From assembly GCA_014155875.1 (NCBI GenBank), contig JACEFZ010017635.1, forward strand, positions 62,001 through 126,000: a DNA stretch of 64,000 bases. Reading direction: 5' to 3'. The notes beneath the pieces were generated by a model that was not told the DNA's origin, searched no databases, and worked only from the letters and a program-made list of their open reading frames with translations. The stretch is from Cepaea nemoralis. Its lineage: Eukaryota > Mollusca > Gastropoda > Stylommatophora > Helicidae. A program made the translations under genes and the position numbers. Of this stretch, positions 10,611 through 21,091 are shown piece by piece. Each line of letters opens with the position of its first letter. The stretch's first letter is position 1.

Positions 10611-10905
10611 TTGTCATATTTATTTTTTGATGTTTGCTCGCTTTGAGCTCAAGCGTAGTCCATACACGTGCTTGTACTTCTAGTGCATTGGACTGATTTT
10701 TCTGTGTGGATTAACTTTCCCTATTATCAGTTTCCCTCACCATCAGGTGAACCCACTCCGACTTCAGAAGCACTTGTAATATACGTCCCCAAGTCAAGGA
10801 CAAGAAGTTAAGTTTTGTCCAACTGACCATTGTAGGGCTTGAACCCACTACCTCAGCGTATGTTTCAGAAAGAGAGCTCTAATCAATTCAGCCATGCTGA
10901 ACTCT
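10611..10905 (+). repeat. Dispersed repeat family D (SINE-like)
   Basis: Shares gctttgagctcaagcgtagt, gtgtggattaactttcc, tccctcaccatcaggtgaac and ccactccgacttcag with about 12490-12680, 15180-15380 and (inverted) 18670-18720/19440-19545. It ends in a tRNA-like gggcttgaacccactacctc. Confidence 0.65.
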
Positions 10906-11366
10906 GCACACACCATATAATAATGTTGAGTTTACACTGTCCATAGCTTCACACCATTTAGCCATGCTAATCTCTGCACACACCATATAATAATGTTGAG
11001 TTTACACTGTCCATAGCTTCACACCATTTAGCCATGCTAATCTCTGCACACACCATATAATAATGTTGAGTTTACACTGACCATAGCTTCACACCATTTA
11101 ACCATGCTCTCTGCACACACCATATAATAATGTTGAGTTTACACTGTCCATAGCTTCACACCATTTAGCCATGCTCTCTGCACACACCATATAATAATGT
11201 TGAGTTTACACTGTCCATAGCTTCACACCATTTAGCCATGCTCTCTGCACACACCATATAATAATGTTGAGTTTACACTGTCCATAGCTTCACACCATTT
11301 AGCCATGCTCTCTGCACACACCATATAATAATGTTGAGTTTACACTGTCCATAGCTTCACACCATT
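10893..11366 (+). repeat. Tandem repeat, about 67-70-bp unit x 7
   Basis: Units of ctctgcacacaccatataat + aatgttgagtttacactgtc + catagcttcacaccatttagccatg. Two length classes differ by a taa insertion. The first unit grows out of the end of the family D element. Confidence 0.9.
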
Positions 11367-12105
11367 CAACAATGCAGGGTATATATGGTTCATATGAGGG
11401 GGCTTCACATGACAACCTTCAAAGTGTGGTAGAAATTATAATAACGTGCCATTGTCTTGTAACCTGTCAATATTGTTGGTAAGGATGTCAAGAGTGTTAA
11501 GCATGCAACATCACAGTAAGATGAACATGGTGACGCCATAAGGACAGTTTAAAAATGGCCTCCCCACTTTTGAAGTGCACCAGTTAGAAGCAGCTTTCTA
11601 TTGTTATTTTGGTTTTAAATCAGTGAAGGGGTGAAACCTATAGAAATTCATCAGTGAATGAAGGTCCAGTATGGTGAAGCATGCCTGTCAGTCCAGTAAA
11701 TGTATGAGTGGAGTAGGAAGTTTCAAAACAGCCTGACTTCTATTAAGAGGTATAGCAGATGGTGCATGCCTGTGACAGATTGTTTACGGCTGAGCCAGGC
11801 GCACTGAGTAGTGACCAAGATAATTGTTTTCTGCAGGAATCCAAGCACTTTATCGATGCTGGAGGACTTGCATTGAACGAGTTTTGGCTACATTGAAAAA
11901 TGATCAATTTGTTCTTTACTTTTTCAGAATATATGTAGTTTAAAAACAAAAATATTAAGTTTTTCATGTAAAGCCCTCTTGTAACTCCACACCTCCAGAA
12001 ATGAAATAGTGGGAGACCCAATCAAAACACAGGGGAAGAGAATTACATACAGATGAATAATATAGGGAGGGCGTGGAGGGGGCTGCCTTATCACTCCATG
12101 TTAAG
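11367..12105 (+). other. Intronic sequence, nothing recognised
   Basis: AT-rich unique-looking sequence. I see no gene, array or recognised element. Confidence 0.3.
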
Positions 12106-12109
12106 AAGG

Positions 12110-12350
12110 GAAGTCCTTGCGGTGAAGTGGTTATGCTGCCTGTCTGGTGCATTAAAGGTTGTGAGTTTGATTCCGGCTTCCTTCATTTGTTTCACAAGTG
12201 CAATTTTCTCAGAGGTCATTGCTGGAGCTACAGAGTTCATGCTTTGTGCGACGCTTTTGGCCGGGCACTCTGCAGCAAGAGACCGAGCCATATTGGATAA
12301 AACCTGGTGCAATGAAGTTGATATCCACTTGTCTTTAAACCCCTCCTTCT
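12110..12350 (+). mobile_element. tRNA-derived SINE family A, near full length
   Basis: The tRNA-like head shows an A-box region (tgcggtgaagtggttatg) and a B-box region (gagtttgattccgg). The family body follows (cacaagtgcaattttctcag, ctggagctacagagttcatg, aagagaccgagcc, cctggtgcaatgaagttgat). Confidence 0.75.
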
Positions 12351-12486
12351 TTTTAAAAATATCCATGGTAAGAAGTTGTTGAGATAATGAAAAAAAATGA
12401 AAGTTGGTGATAGTTTGTTGTACAGGAAGATTGGAGGACCAAGAGGAGTAGGTGTATTAAAATGTATGACATTTATTTTGTTATGT

Positions 12487-13035
12487 TTTGTTGCGCTCGC
12501 TCGCTTTGAATGCAAGCGTAGTTCATAAACACTTTTTATAGTAGTGCTGGACTGAATTTTGTGTGTGGATTAGCTTTCCCTATTAACAGTGTCCCTCACC
12601 ATCAGGTGAATCCACTCCGACTTCAGAGGTACTTGTAATTTACATCCCCCCATTTACATCCCCCAAATCAAGGCCTAGGGGTTAAACTGCTTTCTCCGTA
12701 ATTCCCGTTTATCCACGTAGGGTCTTGCAGCGCGTGAGAATTGGTAGCGGTTCTAGCCACGTTGGTGACTTACTGGATAAGTGAGCCGGCCGCTCAGAAA
12801 GCAATGGCAAACTACTGTGCGTAATCTTGCCAAGAAATCAACAACAGCGGTAAAATGATGGTGTTGACAGCAATGTCCTGTAAAAGATATACAGGGGGGA
12901 AAAAAAATCAAGGGCGACAGGTCAACATTTTAGTCCAGCTGTCCGGTGTTGGAGTTGAACCACTTCCTTGGCATCAGCACAATGGATGTTTAAGAACACG
13001 TGTTCTTACCCATTCAGCCGTGCTGACCTGCGTAT
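12487..13035 (+). repeat. Dispersed repeat family D, long copy
   Basis: Same start as the copy at 10.6 kb (gctcgctttgaatgcaagcg). It also contains a middle segment that matches family C in inverted form (gctcagaaagcaatggcaaa, gtaatcttgccaag) and ends gtgttggagttgaaccac...ttcagccgtgctgac. This copy may represent the full element. Confidence 0.55.
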
Positions 13036-13061
13036 GACATTACAGTGTATGACATTATATG

Positions 13062-13445
13062 TGGTCATCATTATCATCAAGTGCCAGTGCCGATAAGCAT
13101 GGGCAGCCATGGTTCGCCGCCTCGCATGGTTCGCCGCCTCGCATGGTTCGCCGCCTCACATGGTTCTCCGCCTCACATGGTTTGCCGCCTCACATGGTTA
13201 CCAGAGTCGTGGATTGTTTCTTGTCCTGAGTATGACATGTGGCCATGTCATCCAGGCATTTACATCTCCTTATTTTCCTTTTGCTCATTTCCCATCAAGT
13301 TTGCTGGTTATCACTAGGTTTTGAAGTTTATCAGTCGTCATAATATGACCAAAATATCTTGACTGTCCATGTCTGATGCAATCAGTTTATGACTATCATC
13401 TGTCTCCCAAAAGACTGTCATATTCATTTCTCTGTCCGTCAATTA
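13062..13445 (-). mobile_element. LINE 3' fragment with internal 17-bp expansion
   Basis: (ATG)n tail at the left (catcattatcatcaagtgcc), then the family 3' end. Within it, about six copies of catggttcgccgcctcg lie at 13108-13205, a local expansion absent from the other copies. Confidence 0.65.
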
Positions 13446-13677
13446 TATCCTTTCACCCTTCTTCGAAACTAAGTGATAATAAAGGGGGATACAAAAATTT
13501 ATAATGAACGCAAAGTGAAACCCAAAAATTCATCAGAAGCTATTCTAACATGGACGCATGGCCTTTAAAGGTTAAATCTTGAGTGCTTTTGGAATGTTGG
13601 TTTATGTTTCTGAATGCACAAAATCTGAATGTTGGTTGATGTTTCTGAACTCACACAATCTGATGTTCTCTGGCCAG

Positions 13678-13783
13678 GTCCCTACACACGGCCTCTGCAT
13701 GATTTGGCCAAGAGTTTGAGGTCGAAGCAGAGCCTGGTGTCCAGCCGGCACAGATTTTATGCCTTTGTGGCAGGATTGCTCAA
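13678..13783 (+). CDS. RUSC-like gene, exon 5 (RUN domain)
   Basis: The acceptor is ctctggccag at 13677 and the donor is GTATGA at 13784. The exon enters at phase 1 and leaves at phase 2. It codes GPYTRPLHDLAKSL and SRHRFYAFVAGLL. Joined to exon 6 this gives GLLN, the conserved end of the RUN helix (RFHAF--GLLN in relatives). Confidence 0.8.
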
Positions 13784-14089
13784 GTATGAGTTTTCATGTT
13801 TGTTTTTGTCACTGCAGAGTGTATTCCTAGTCTTTTCTTCGTTCTTTTTGCTGGTTGGTTGTGCTGTACCTCCTCCTCTTTCTCCATCTACCCTTCACTT
13901 CTACCTTTTAATTTCCTTCTCATATTCTTCCTCCTTTCTATTCAAACTCCACTATTATTTTAGGCTGGGTCCATCTACGAGCCCACAACAATTAAAAAAA
14001 AAGACGTCCATGACTACTGGACCAGCATGTAAGGTTGCTTGCCATGACACCATTGTGTCCCATTGGTGACATAAAGAAGGTCAGTATTT

Positions 14090-14440
14090 GTAGACACATT
14101 TGACAGCATGGAATAAAAGACAGGATAAATGTAGATATTAGTGGCAGAAGAAACAAGATAAGAACAAATATATTAGAGGACACACTTGACATGAAGGAAA
14201 GAAAAGATAGAAGTGTAAATATCAGTGGCAGAAGAAAGAAGATAATAAGAAAGATATTAGAGGACACACTAGACAGTGGAAAGAAATGTAGATATCAGTG
14301 GCAGAAGAAAGATATTAGAGGACACACTAGACAGGAAAAAGGAAACAAGTGTAGATATTAATGGCAGAAGAAATAAGTTAAGAAGAAAAATATTATAGAA
14401 CACACTAGACAGCTAGTGAAACACCAGGAAAGAAAGGACA
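14090..14440 (+). repeat. Degenerate tandem repeat, about 75-110-bp unit
   Basis: Recurring phrases: gaggacacactagacag, gaaagaa, gtgtagatatcagtggcaga, agaaagatattagaggacac. About four units. Confidence 0.75.
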
Positions 14441-15179
14441 GAAGTGTAGTATTAGTGAACATACAATATTCAAGAAAGAAGCTAAGAAAGGATTAATACC
14501 TAATGACAGGAAGGGACAGTGAAGTGTACAAGGTAGGTTTAATTGAATACACTAGACAGCAATTAAACGAAGACAGGAAATTTAAAGCTATGACTTCCAA
14601 ATATGCCTAGCAATTTGCTAAAGGATTTCGGTTTCTGTGACTGCTGGCTAGTGTTTGTTGGCAGCAGGATCCATGCCTCTGCATTCTACTCTGGAGGTTA
14701 ATCAGACTGCTGCTGGTACCATTAGTATACAGACTCTTCGCTGGCTGTTGCTGATGAGGAAGGAGCATTTATGGGAATGTGCCAAGTACTGTCATGTTGG
14801 TTGTTGAACTCAACTCTGTAGTATAGGGCTGCTTCAAGTTTTTTTACTTTTAAACATCTGAAACCTCACACACATGCACATTGATTTACTGAACCTACAA
14901 CTGAGGGAGAAATCACCTCATCTCAACACCATTTCCCATCTCCTCAACTCAATGCCATTTCTCATCACAATGCCATTTCTCATCTCATCTCAGCGCCATT
15001 TCTCATCTAGCAGCACATTTTAAAGATGCTCTGACCTACTTGCAGTACATTAGCTGGGAATGTCCTTTTTTTTGTGTAACATTACATGAAGACTTGCGAG
15101 ACAGCAATGACTTGCAACAGTCAAACTTCATTAGTCGCCTCTTTTGTTGTTTTTTAGTTTTTAAAAATTTTTTTGTATT

Positions 15180-15400
15180 GTTCGCTCAGTTTGAACTCAA
15201 GCGTAGTCCGTACAAGTGATATTAGTGCTCTGGACTGATTTCTGATTTTTGCATGTGATTTAAATTTCCATATTACGTGTCCCTCACCATTGGCGAACCC
15301 ACTCCACCTTCTGAGTTACTTGTAATTTACGTCCACAAGTTAAGGATGTGAAGTCAACATTCCAGCTGACCAATGTAGGGGTTGAACACATTCAAACTTG
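15180..15400 (+). repeat. Dispersed repeat family D, short copy
   Basis: gttcgctcagtttgaactca, gtgtccctcaccattggcga, acccactccaccttctgagt, gaccaatgtaggggttgaac. Compare 10.6 and 12.5 kb. Confidence 0.6.
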
Positions 15401-15561
15401 CGAGACAGCAATCACCTGCAACAATCAAACCTCCATAAACGTCTCTTTAAGCACAATGCCATCTTTGAGGTCAAGAGAAGAGATATAACCATCTCTTCAT
15501 GGGAACTATGAGCAGTGATACTTTGGGATGGCTGCTACGTTGGAGCACTGGGCACAAGTTT

Positions 15562-15954
15562 GTTTAGTTTAGTTTAGTCGACGGATCAACATCATGGCAC
15601 ACGGGTGTAACCCATAAGTGCTCCGTTCTCCTCCTAACTCCAACCTGAGTCTGGAGAAACTCAGCTCAGTGCACGAACTCCGTAGCACCAGCGAGGATCC
15701 TGAAAATACTTTGGGTAGATTTTTAACTCGAAATTTTGCCCGGGCAGCACCGTTAGGCTACTCTTTTTCGATTTCCAACTGCCAAGGGATTTTTTATGTG
15801 CGCAACAATACACACGGGCGTCCGATCTCATTACCCAGAGACCAGTGGAAATTTTGTTACTAGAAGTCCACGTGAAAAAATCCTGGCCCTCACCGGGGTT
15901 TGAACCCGGGACCTCCAGCACTTCGAGGCGGACAACATACCTCGAGACCATGCA
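15562..15954 (-). mobile_element. tRNA-derived SINE family B-like, full length
   Basis: This minus-strand element is 393 bp. Its tail (gtttagtttagtttagtc) is at the left. The tRNA head at the right reads, on the minus strand, TGGTCTCGAGG (A-box-like) and then GGTTCAAACCC (B-box). It is flanked by the imperfect duplication gcacaagttt / gcacatgttt at 15552-15561 and 15955-15964. The tRNA-like head is not a functional tRNA gene. Confidence 0.8.
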
Positions 15955-16094
15955 GCACATGTTTAAAGGGAATGCCAAATGTGCACGTCATTTGTGATAA
16001 CATAAACTAACTTACATGGTAGATTAGTGTTACTATTCTTTTCTTTGGAACATTTTTAGAACCTGTACTTTTGTATGGGTGTGAAGCATGGACA

Positions 16095-16484
16095 ATAAAT
16101 AAGCAGCCAAGCTGAAAAATATAATGGCAGTTGAAATATGGTTTCTGAGGAAGATGCAAAAGAATACCATGAACAGACAGAAAAACCAATGACCAAGTCC
16201 TACAAGAAACGTATGAAAATCGTAAACTGATTAGAGAAATTAGCTGTAGGTGACATGCAGATTTTTTTTATCATGTTATGAGAAGAAATAAATTGGAGAA
16301 CTTGGTGACAACTGGCAAGATTGAGGGGAAAAGGAGAAGGCAGAGAAGTAAATACCTGGATGGCTTGGCCATGTTTTATTGTCGAGGCAAGAACACAGAG
16401 CTGAGCCACGACTCTGGTGATCATGTGAGATGGCAAAACATGACCGCCTATGCTTATCGGCATGGCACATGATGATGATGAATC
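16095..16484 (+). mobile_element. LINE 3' fragment, plus strand
   Basis: Codes AVEIWFLRKMQ-like sequence upstream and then MRRNKLENLVTTGKIEGKRR..., ending HVRWQNMTAYAYRHG before the (atg)n tail at 16469-16482. A piggyBac-like element begins about 15 bp downstream. Confidence 0.75.
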
Positions 16485-16498
16485 TTTCCTTCCTTTAA

Positions 16499-17189
16499 CC
16501 CTTTACAGGGCAGACGCTTGTCCATTTTTTAGCCCTGAATGGGCAAGATTTTTTCAGGTTTGGTAAAATTTTGGGTCGCGTTAGTAAAAACATCACAAAT
16601 AAGGTGTTAGTCAACCGATTTTAGTTAAATAAACAACACAATGAAGGGAAAAGCATGCAGAATATGTTAATCACGTGATTGTTGTTGGTAATCCATATAT
16701 GAACACAAATATTTACGAAATACAGCATGTTTGTGATTTTCTGTCATCTATACGGCAATTTACAAACACATTTTCAGAATCATAATCACATTCTTTAAAG
16801 TCCGACTCAGACTGCTAATGCAAAGTAACGCTTTGCACTGATATCCAGCTCCGATTAATAGTCAACTTCGTGCCCTTTAATGTCATTTAAATTGAACCTA
16901 GCGAAATCTCGGCTATCACTTGAAGAATCGCCAAAATCCATTTTGAAAAACAGCGTAAAAATCCTGAAAACTATCAAAAAAAGTCCGTAAAAGTCAGTTC
17001 AAATTCATACTATCGCGTTTACACATGGCGGCCACATTGTCAAGCTGTCGGCGAAAGCGAAAGTAGCCGTCGGAAGTGTCGGAAAGCCGAGAGATCACGT
17101 TTTTACAATGCATAATAGTATCGGGCGTAAATGGCCGCTATGCTCGTTTAAGTGATCGGCCGGTAATGGCCGCTCTGCCCTGTAAAGGG
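16499..17189 (-). mobile_element. piggyBac-like miniature element, second copy
   Basis: TTAA at 16495-16498 and 17190-17193. Ends CCCTTTACAGGGC... and ...GCCCTGTAAAGGG. It is 691 bp and opposite in orientation to the copy at 2.65 kb. The minus strand carries the cognate short frame MDFGDSSSDSRDFARFNLNDI with a stop (minus strand, about 16875-16942). Confidence 0.8.
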
Positions 17190-17199
17190 TTAAAGGGAT

Positions 17200-17440
17200 T
17201 TAAAGGCCAGATGGTCAACTTAATTACACCAGGTTTTATCCCATACATCATGGTCTCTTTCAGTAGAGCAGCCTGCCAAAAGTGTTGCAATGAGCAGGAA
17301 CTCCATACTGCCAGCAATGATCCCCAGGAGTCTAAAAAAATTGCACTCATAAATGACATGACAGAGTTAGGATCCACGACCTTTGGTGTGCATGGCAGTT
17401 AACTCAGTAACTTTATCATGGAGATACTTATCTTTGCTTC
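17200..17440 (-). mobile_element. tRNA-derived SINE family A
   Basis: Body phrases: caacttaattacaccaggtt, ctctttcagtagagcagcct, gaactccatactgccagcaa, aaaattgcactcataa. The head lies at the right (acgacctttggtgtgcatgg... tatcatggagatac). Confidence 0.7.
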
Positions 17441-17529
17441 TCTGGTGTATAGAGAAAAGCCAACTAGCAGTTTAAGAAGTTAGTCACATACTCTTTATAG
17501 GACGTCGCAGTCAACCCCAGCATGTTTGG

Positions 17530-17705
17530 CTGTTTGATTTCTTGGCAAGTTGACGTTCAATAGTTAGCTATTGCTTTCTGAATTACCTGCGCTCATAGCT
17601 TCCTGATTGATCTGCGCTTATACCATTGTATGAAAATCGGCGCAATGCGGCCTGCTACCAAATCTCCTGCAGCTGTGTTTCGAATGAGGGATTGTGAATT
17701 GGGTC
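17530..17705 (-). repeat. Dispersed repeat family C
   Basis: Matches the copies at 6.6 and 40.3 kb (tagctattgctttctg, ataccattgtatgaaaatcg, gagggattgtgaattgggtc). It lies just upstream of exon 6. Confidence 0.5.
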
Positions 17706-17772
17706 AGTGTAAAACCATGTTTATTGAGTGTTTATTTGGTGACAGTGTTCTAATTGCCATTTCTTTGTCCAG

Positions 17773-17872
17773 TCTGAGACTGCTAGACTTCTGGCTGGGA
17801 TACATCCGCTGCAAAGAAACCCTGATGCTGAGAGTCTATTACGAAGATGCTTGCCTGCGATCCAGTGTGAAG
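17773..17872 (+). CDS. RUSC-like gene, exon 6 (RUN domain)
   Basis: The acceptor is ttctttgtccag at 17772 and the donor is GTAAAG at 17873. The exon enters at phase 2 and leaves at phase 0. It codes [20 protein letters not shown] and then a stretch ending DACLRSSVK. The L-L-FW motif after GLLN corresponds to the LELWF segment of RUSC proteins. Confidence 0.78.
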
Positions 17873-18239
17873 GTAAAGACAAGACAGACTTTTGCGTTTT
17901 CATTGTTTGTTTGTTTTTAATACAGATATCATGTCCAGCTTCAACGCTGTGGTTTAAGGGTAGGGAACGCAGTTTCACAATCCCACAATTTGGGAGCAGT
18001 ACCATTCTCTCCAAGTCGTGATGATCTGTCTGTCCTTCTGCACTGTACACATGATTCCAGAGGGCCCTGACCACGTCTGTCTTATCATGCACCTTCTTCT
18101 TCTTCTTTTTCTTCTGCATTCATCTGAAGTATTTTCTTTTTGGGATGTGATTGCGTTGTGCCTGTTTACAGTGAAGCTGTGATACTGCATTTGTTGACCG
18201 GGTTAATCTTCCCGGGGTATTGGGAGACACAGTTGCCCC

Positions 18240-18660
18240 ATTCAAACTCACTATGAGGGGAGGGTGGCCTCGAAGTGTGCGGCGTTCTCTTGGTCCGGCG
18301 GTGACTCGCAAGAGAAGGGCTGGTAAGGATGCAAGCGCCCCCACCTACAACCCTCCAAACTGTTAGCTGCCGCCAAACTGGTTGTGGCACTCTGCGCGTG
18401 GAAAGTACACGCGAATGACGTCGCGGTGAGGTCCCAGGGATTCCTGAACCACGGCAGCCCAGGTCTGCACGCTGCACTGAATTCCACTGGCCGACTTTGC
18501 GGATCCACCCATTTACCTGTGGGTGGTTTCACGTACCCTTGAACTGTCTCTTCAAATATCATGCATCAGTACCCCACCAAGCGGTGCAAACCCAGCCAAT
18601 CTGTCCACCTGCTTGTTTCCCCACAACACCAGCATGTCCTAGGGGGAATAATCCAAGAGA
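18240..18660 (+). other. GC- and CpG-rich intronic segment
   Basis: Clearly richer in GC than its surroundings, with many CpG (gtgtgcggcgttctcttgg, gcgaatgacgtcgcggtgag). Frames are open on the minus strand without a recognisable product. It is probably part of an inserted element continuing into the family D copy at 18.67 kb. Confidence 0.35.
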
Positions 18661-18722
18661 TCATATAGTGAGCTACACCTGAAGTCGGTGTGGGTTCACC
18701 TTATGGCGAGGGATACTGTTAA

Positions 18723-19437
18723 CCTTCTTCTTCTTCAGCGTTCCGAGCCATTGAGGTTCTTTGCTGCAGATACAATCCTTCTCCGTTCATCTCTCTGGTT
18801 GACCTTCTCTTGCCAGTCGCTGATTCCAAGTGCTTGTAGGTCTGTATATGTATTATCTCTCCACCGTCTTCTTGGTCTACCTCGGGGTCTACGGTCATTT
18901 ATTTCCTGAGTGTAAGCGAGTTTTGTTTCCCTATTATCTTCCATTCTTTCTATATGCCCCAGCCATTGTAGTCTATTAGCCTTCATGATACCAGTGATTA
19001 GCCGGGACTTAAATAGATCATAAATGTCTTTGTTACTTCTTCTTTTCCACTCTCCACTTTGTGTATCCCTAATGGGCCCAAAGATGCGTCTTAAAACTTT
19101 GTTCTCAAAGGTTTGTAGCAAGGCTTTGTCTCCTTTCGTTGTACTCCAGGTTTCAGAGCCATACAGCACAACTGGTATGATCAGTGTTTTGTATATTGTG
19201 ATGTTGGTGTTACGAGATAGCGCCTTTGATTTTAGTAGATGTTGCAGTGCACAGTATATCTTATTTCCAGAATTGATTCTAGTTGGTATTTCTTCCCTTA
19301 TGATGTTGGAGCAGTTGAAGATTGTATCCAGGTATTTGTATGTTTCCGTTCTTTTAATGGTCATGTATCTGTTTTGTAACAAAATGGTTTTTACAAAGGT
19401 GGGGATGTTAACCCCACGCTTCAACCTCCAACCTAGA
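18723..19437 (-). mobile_element. 5'-truncated LINE with (GAA)n tail and 12-bp duplication
   Basis: Target-site duplication ggatactgttaa on both sides. Its 3' tail (ccttcttcttcttcag on the plus strand) is at the left. A different LINE family from the (ATG)n-tailed copies. Confidence 0.85.
18735..19424 (-). pseudogene. LINE reverse transcriptase, C-terminal part (229 residues)
   Basis: Motifs: TETYKYLDTIFNCSNIIREE, TLIIPVVLYGSETWSTTKGD, FENKVLRRIFGP, RLQWLGHIERMED, RPRGRPRRRWRDN and DERRRIVSAAK. This is the standard order for the region downstream of the RT core in RTE/Jockey-type elements. The frame is intact over the fragment, so it is fairly young, but the catalytic core is missing. Confidence 0.85.
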
Positions 19438-19854
19438 GGATACTGTTAATATAATATGGAAATCTAATCCACATGCAAAATTCAGTCCATCACAATTATA
19501 AATAGTTTGTATGGACTACGTGTAAGTTCAAAGCGAGCGAGCACCAAAAAAAATAAATAAATAGTGAAAATAAAAAATAAATAGTGAGCCAAAAGGTTTT
19601 CTGTAGAATGGCAGAGGAAAGGAAGTGTCTTACTTCTATTTTGTTAGGGGACACAACCTATCCCACCACTACAATCATCCCAAGAAGCACACACTACAGG
19701 TTATTTACTCACATGAGGAAGGACATTTTTTGGGTTCACTTTACAAGAATAGTCTGACTAGCCGTGTGACAACTGGGAACACTCAGGGTGTGTGAGACAG
19801 GACAGAAGGTTGGGAAAGTACTGGATGAGTCTACGGCGGTATATATCAAGGGAG

Positions 19855-20010
19855 GGGGTGTTTTGGTACAGTGGTTAGGGCATTACACAGTCAGTGGCAT
19901 GAGCGTGGTAGGACAAGTGTTTGATGCCAACTGTCATCATTGGCTAAGGCAGGGAAGTAGTGGCCACCTATTCGTTGTTGCACTCGGGCCTACAACAGTG
20001 TGATAGTCCT
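19855..20010 (+). mobile_element. Possible tRNA-headed SINE remnant
   Basis: A-box-like TGGTACAGTGG at 19864-19874 and B-box-like gtgtttgatgcc near 19917. The body is short and unmatched elsewhere in the window. Confidence 0.4.
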
Positions 20011-20044
20011 AGCACTTGACATAACCACAGCAGGTTCTTTGCAG

Positions 20045-20595
20045 GGCTTGTTGTTTGTTGTGTTTGATGTCTGGAGGAGTTGCCATGGTAGTTTTTTGTT
20101 GTTTGTTTTATTAATGTCTGGAGGAGGTGCCATGGTAGTTTTTTTTGTTTTGTTGTGTTGATGTCTGAAGGAGGTGCCATAGTGGATTTTTGTTGTTTGT
20201 GTTGATGTCTGGAGGAGGTGCCATGGTAGTTTTTTGTTGTTTGTTTTATTAATGTCTGGAGGAGGTGCCATGGTAGTTTTTGTTTGTTTGTTGTGTTGAT
20301 GTCTGAAGGAGGTGCCATAGTGGTTTTTTGTTGTGTTGATGTCTGGAGGAGTTGCCATGGTAGTTTTTTGTTGTTTGTTGTGTTGATGTCTGGAGGAGGT
20401 GCCATGGTAGTTTTTTGTTGTTTGTTGTGTTGATGTCTGGAGGAGGTGCCATTGTAGTTTTCTGTTGTTTGTTTTGTTGATGTCTGGAGGAGGTGCCATG
20501 GTGGTTTTTTTGTTGTTTGTTGTGTTGATGTCTGGAGGAGGTGCCATGGTGGTTTTTTGTTGTTTGTTTTGTTGATGTCTGGAGGAGGTGCCATG
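20045..20595 (+). repeat. Minisatellite, about 46-bp unit x 12
   Basis: Units of gttgatgtctggaggaggtg + ccatggtagttttttgttgtttgttgt. The indel-rich poly-T stretch shifts frames. The 208- and 185-codon minus-strand frames (MAPPPDINTTNNKK...) are artefacts. Confidence 0.92.
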
Positions 20596-20947
20596 TTAAC
20601 TTAGTAGTTGGTCCATCCCCACTACAAGTAGAAAAGTCTTACACCAGCCAGAAGAGATTGTATACCAGCTCAATGTTTTCTGGCCTGAAATATGTGAAGG
20701 TCTTACACTGTTCACCTCTGTGATAGTATTTGCCTTCACATTTGTTTTAATGTGCGCTGGCCAGCATTTTAATTGTTCAAGAATATGAGACAAACGGTGG
20801 TTGCATAAAGACATGCTTGCCTACACTGCCCAGCATGCCTGTGATGAAGATGGTTTCTGGTTTGCTGATATGCTCTGAAATAATGTTTATTTGTTGAACC
20901 AAACAAGAAATGTGAGGGAACTCGTAATTTTCTATGGTTAATTGTAG

Positions 20948-21091
20948 GGCACGTTGGAGCAGGCTTACAGTAACCTGTTGCTGACACTACGCCCATTGGC
21001 TGTCCTGCCTTTCCAGCTGGACTTTGCTCCGGTGATCACACTTGTCATGAGTGACAGTATCACACTGACAGCATCCATTTCAAACATTGAG
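20948..21091 (+). CDS. RUSC-like gene, exon 7 (end of RUN domain)
   Basis: The acceptor is ctatggttaattgtag at 20947 and the donor is GTGAGT at 21092. The exon is 144 bp, phase 0 at both ends. It codes [20 protein letters not shown], then QLDF, matching the LL-L-PLSVL-F-LD end of the vertebrate RUSC RUN domain, and finishes [14 protein letters not shown]. Two imperfect copies of its 3' end and donor lie just downstream (see findings). Confidence 0.78.

Larger units (their letters stand above)
18665..19545 (-). repeat. Dispersed repeat family D, split by a LINE
   Basis: Left part gaagtcggtgtgggttcacc at 18680-18722; right part gaaatctaatccacatgc ... gttcaaagcgagcgagc at 19438-19530. The gap is a LINE flanked by ggatactgttaa at 18711-18722 and 19438-19449. 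Confidence 0.75.

Noticed and set aside
15893..15950. A tRNA gene on the minus strand (GGTTCAAACCC)
   Set aside because: It is the head of a SINE with tail and target duplication; the A-box and stems are imperfect.
19968..20594. 208- and 185-codon minus-strand frames (MAPPPDINTTNNKK)
   Set aside because: 46-bp minisatellite with poly-T length changes; two overlapping frames give the same peptide shifted.
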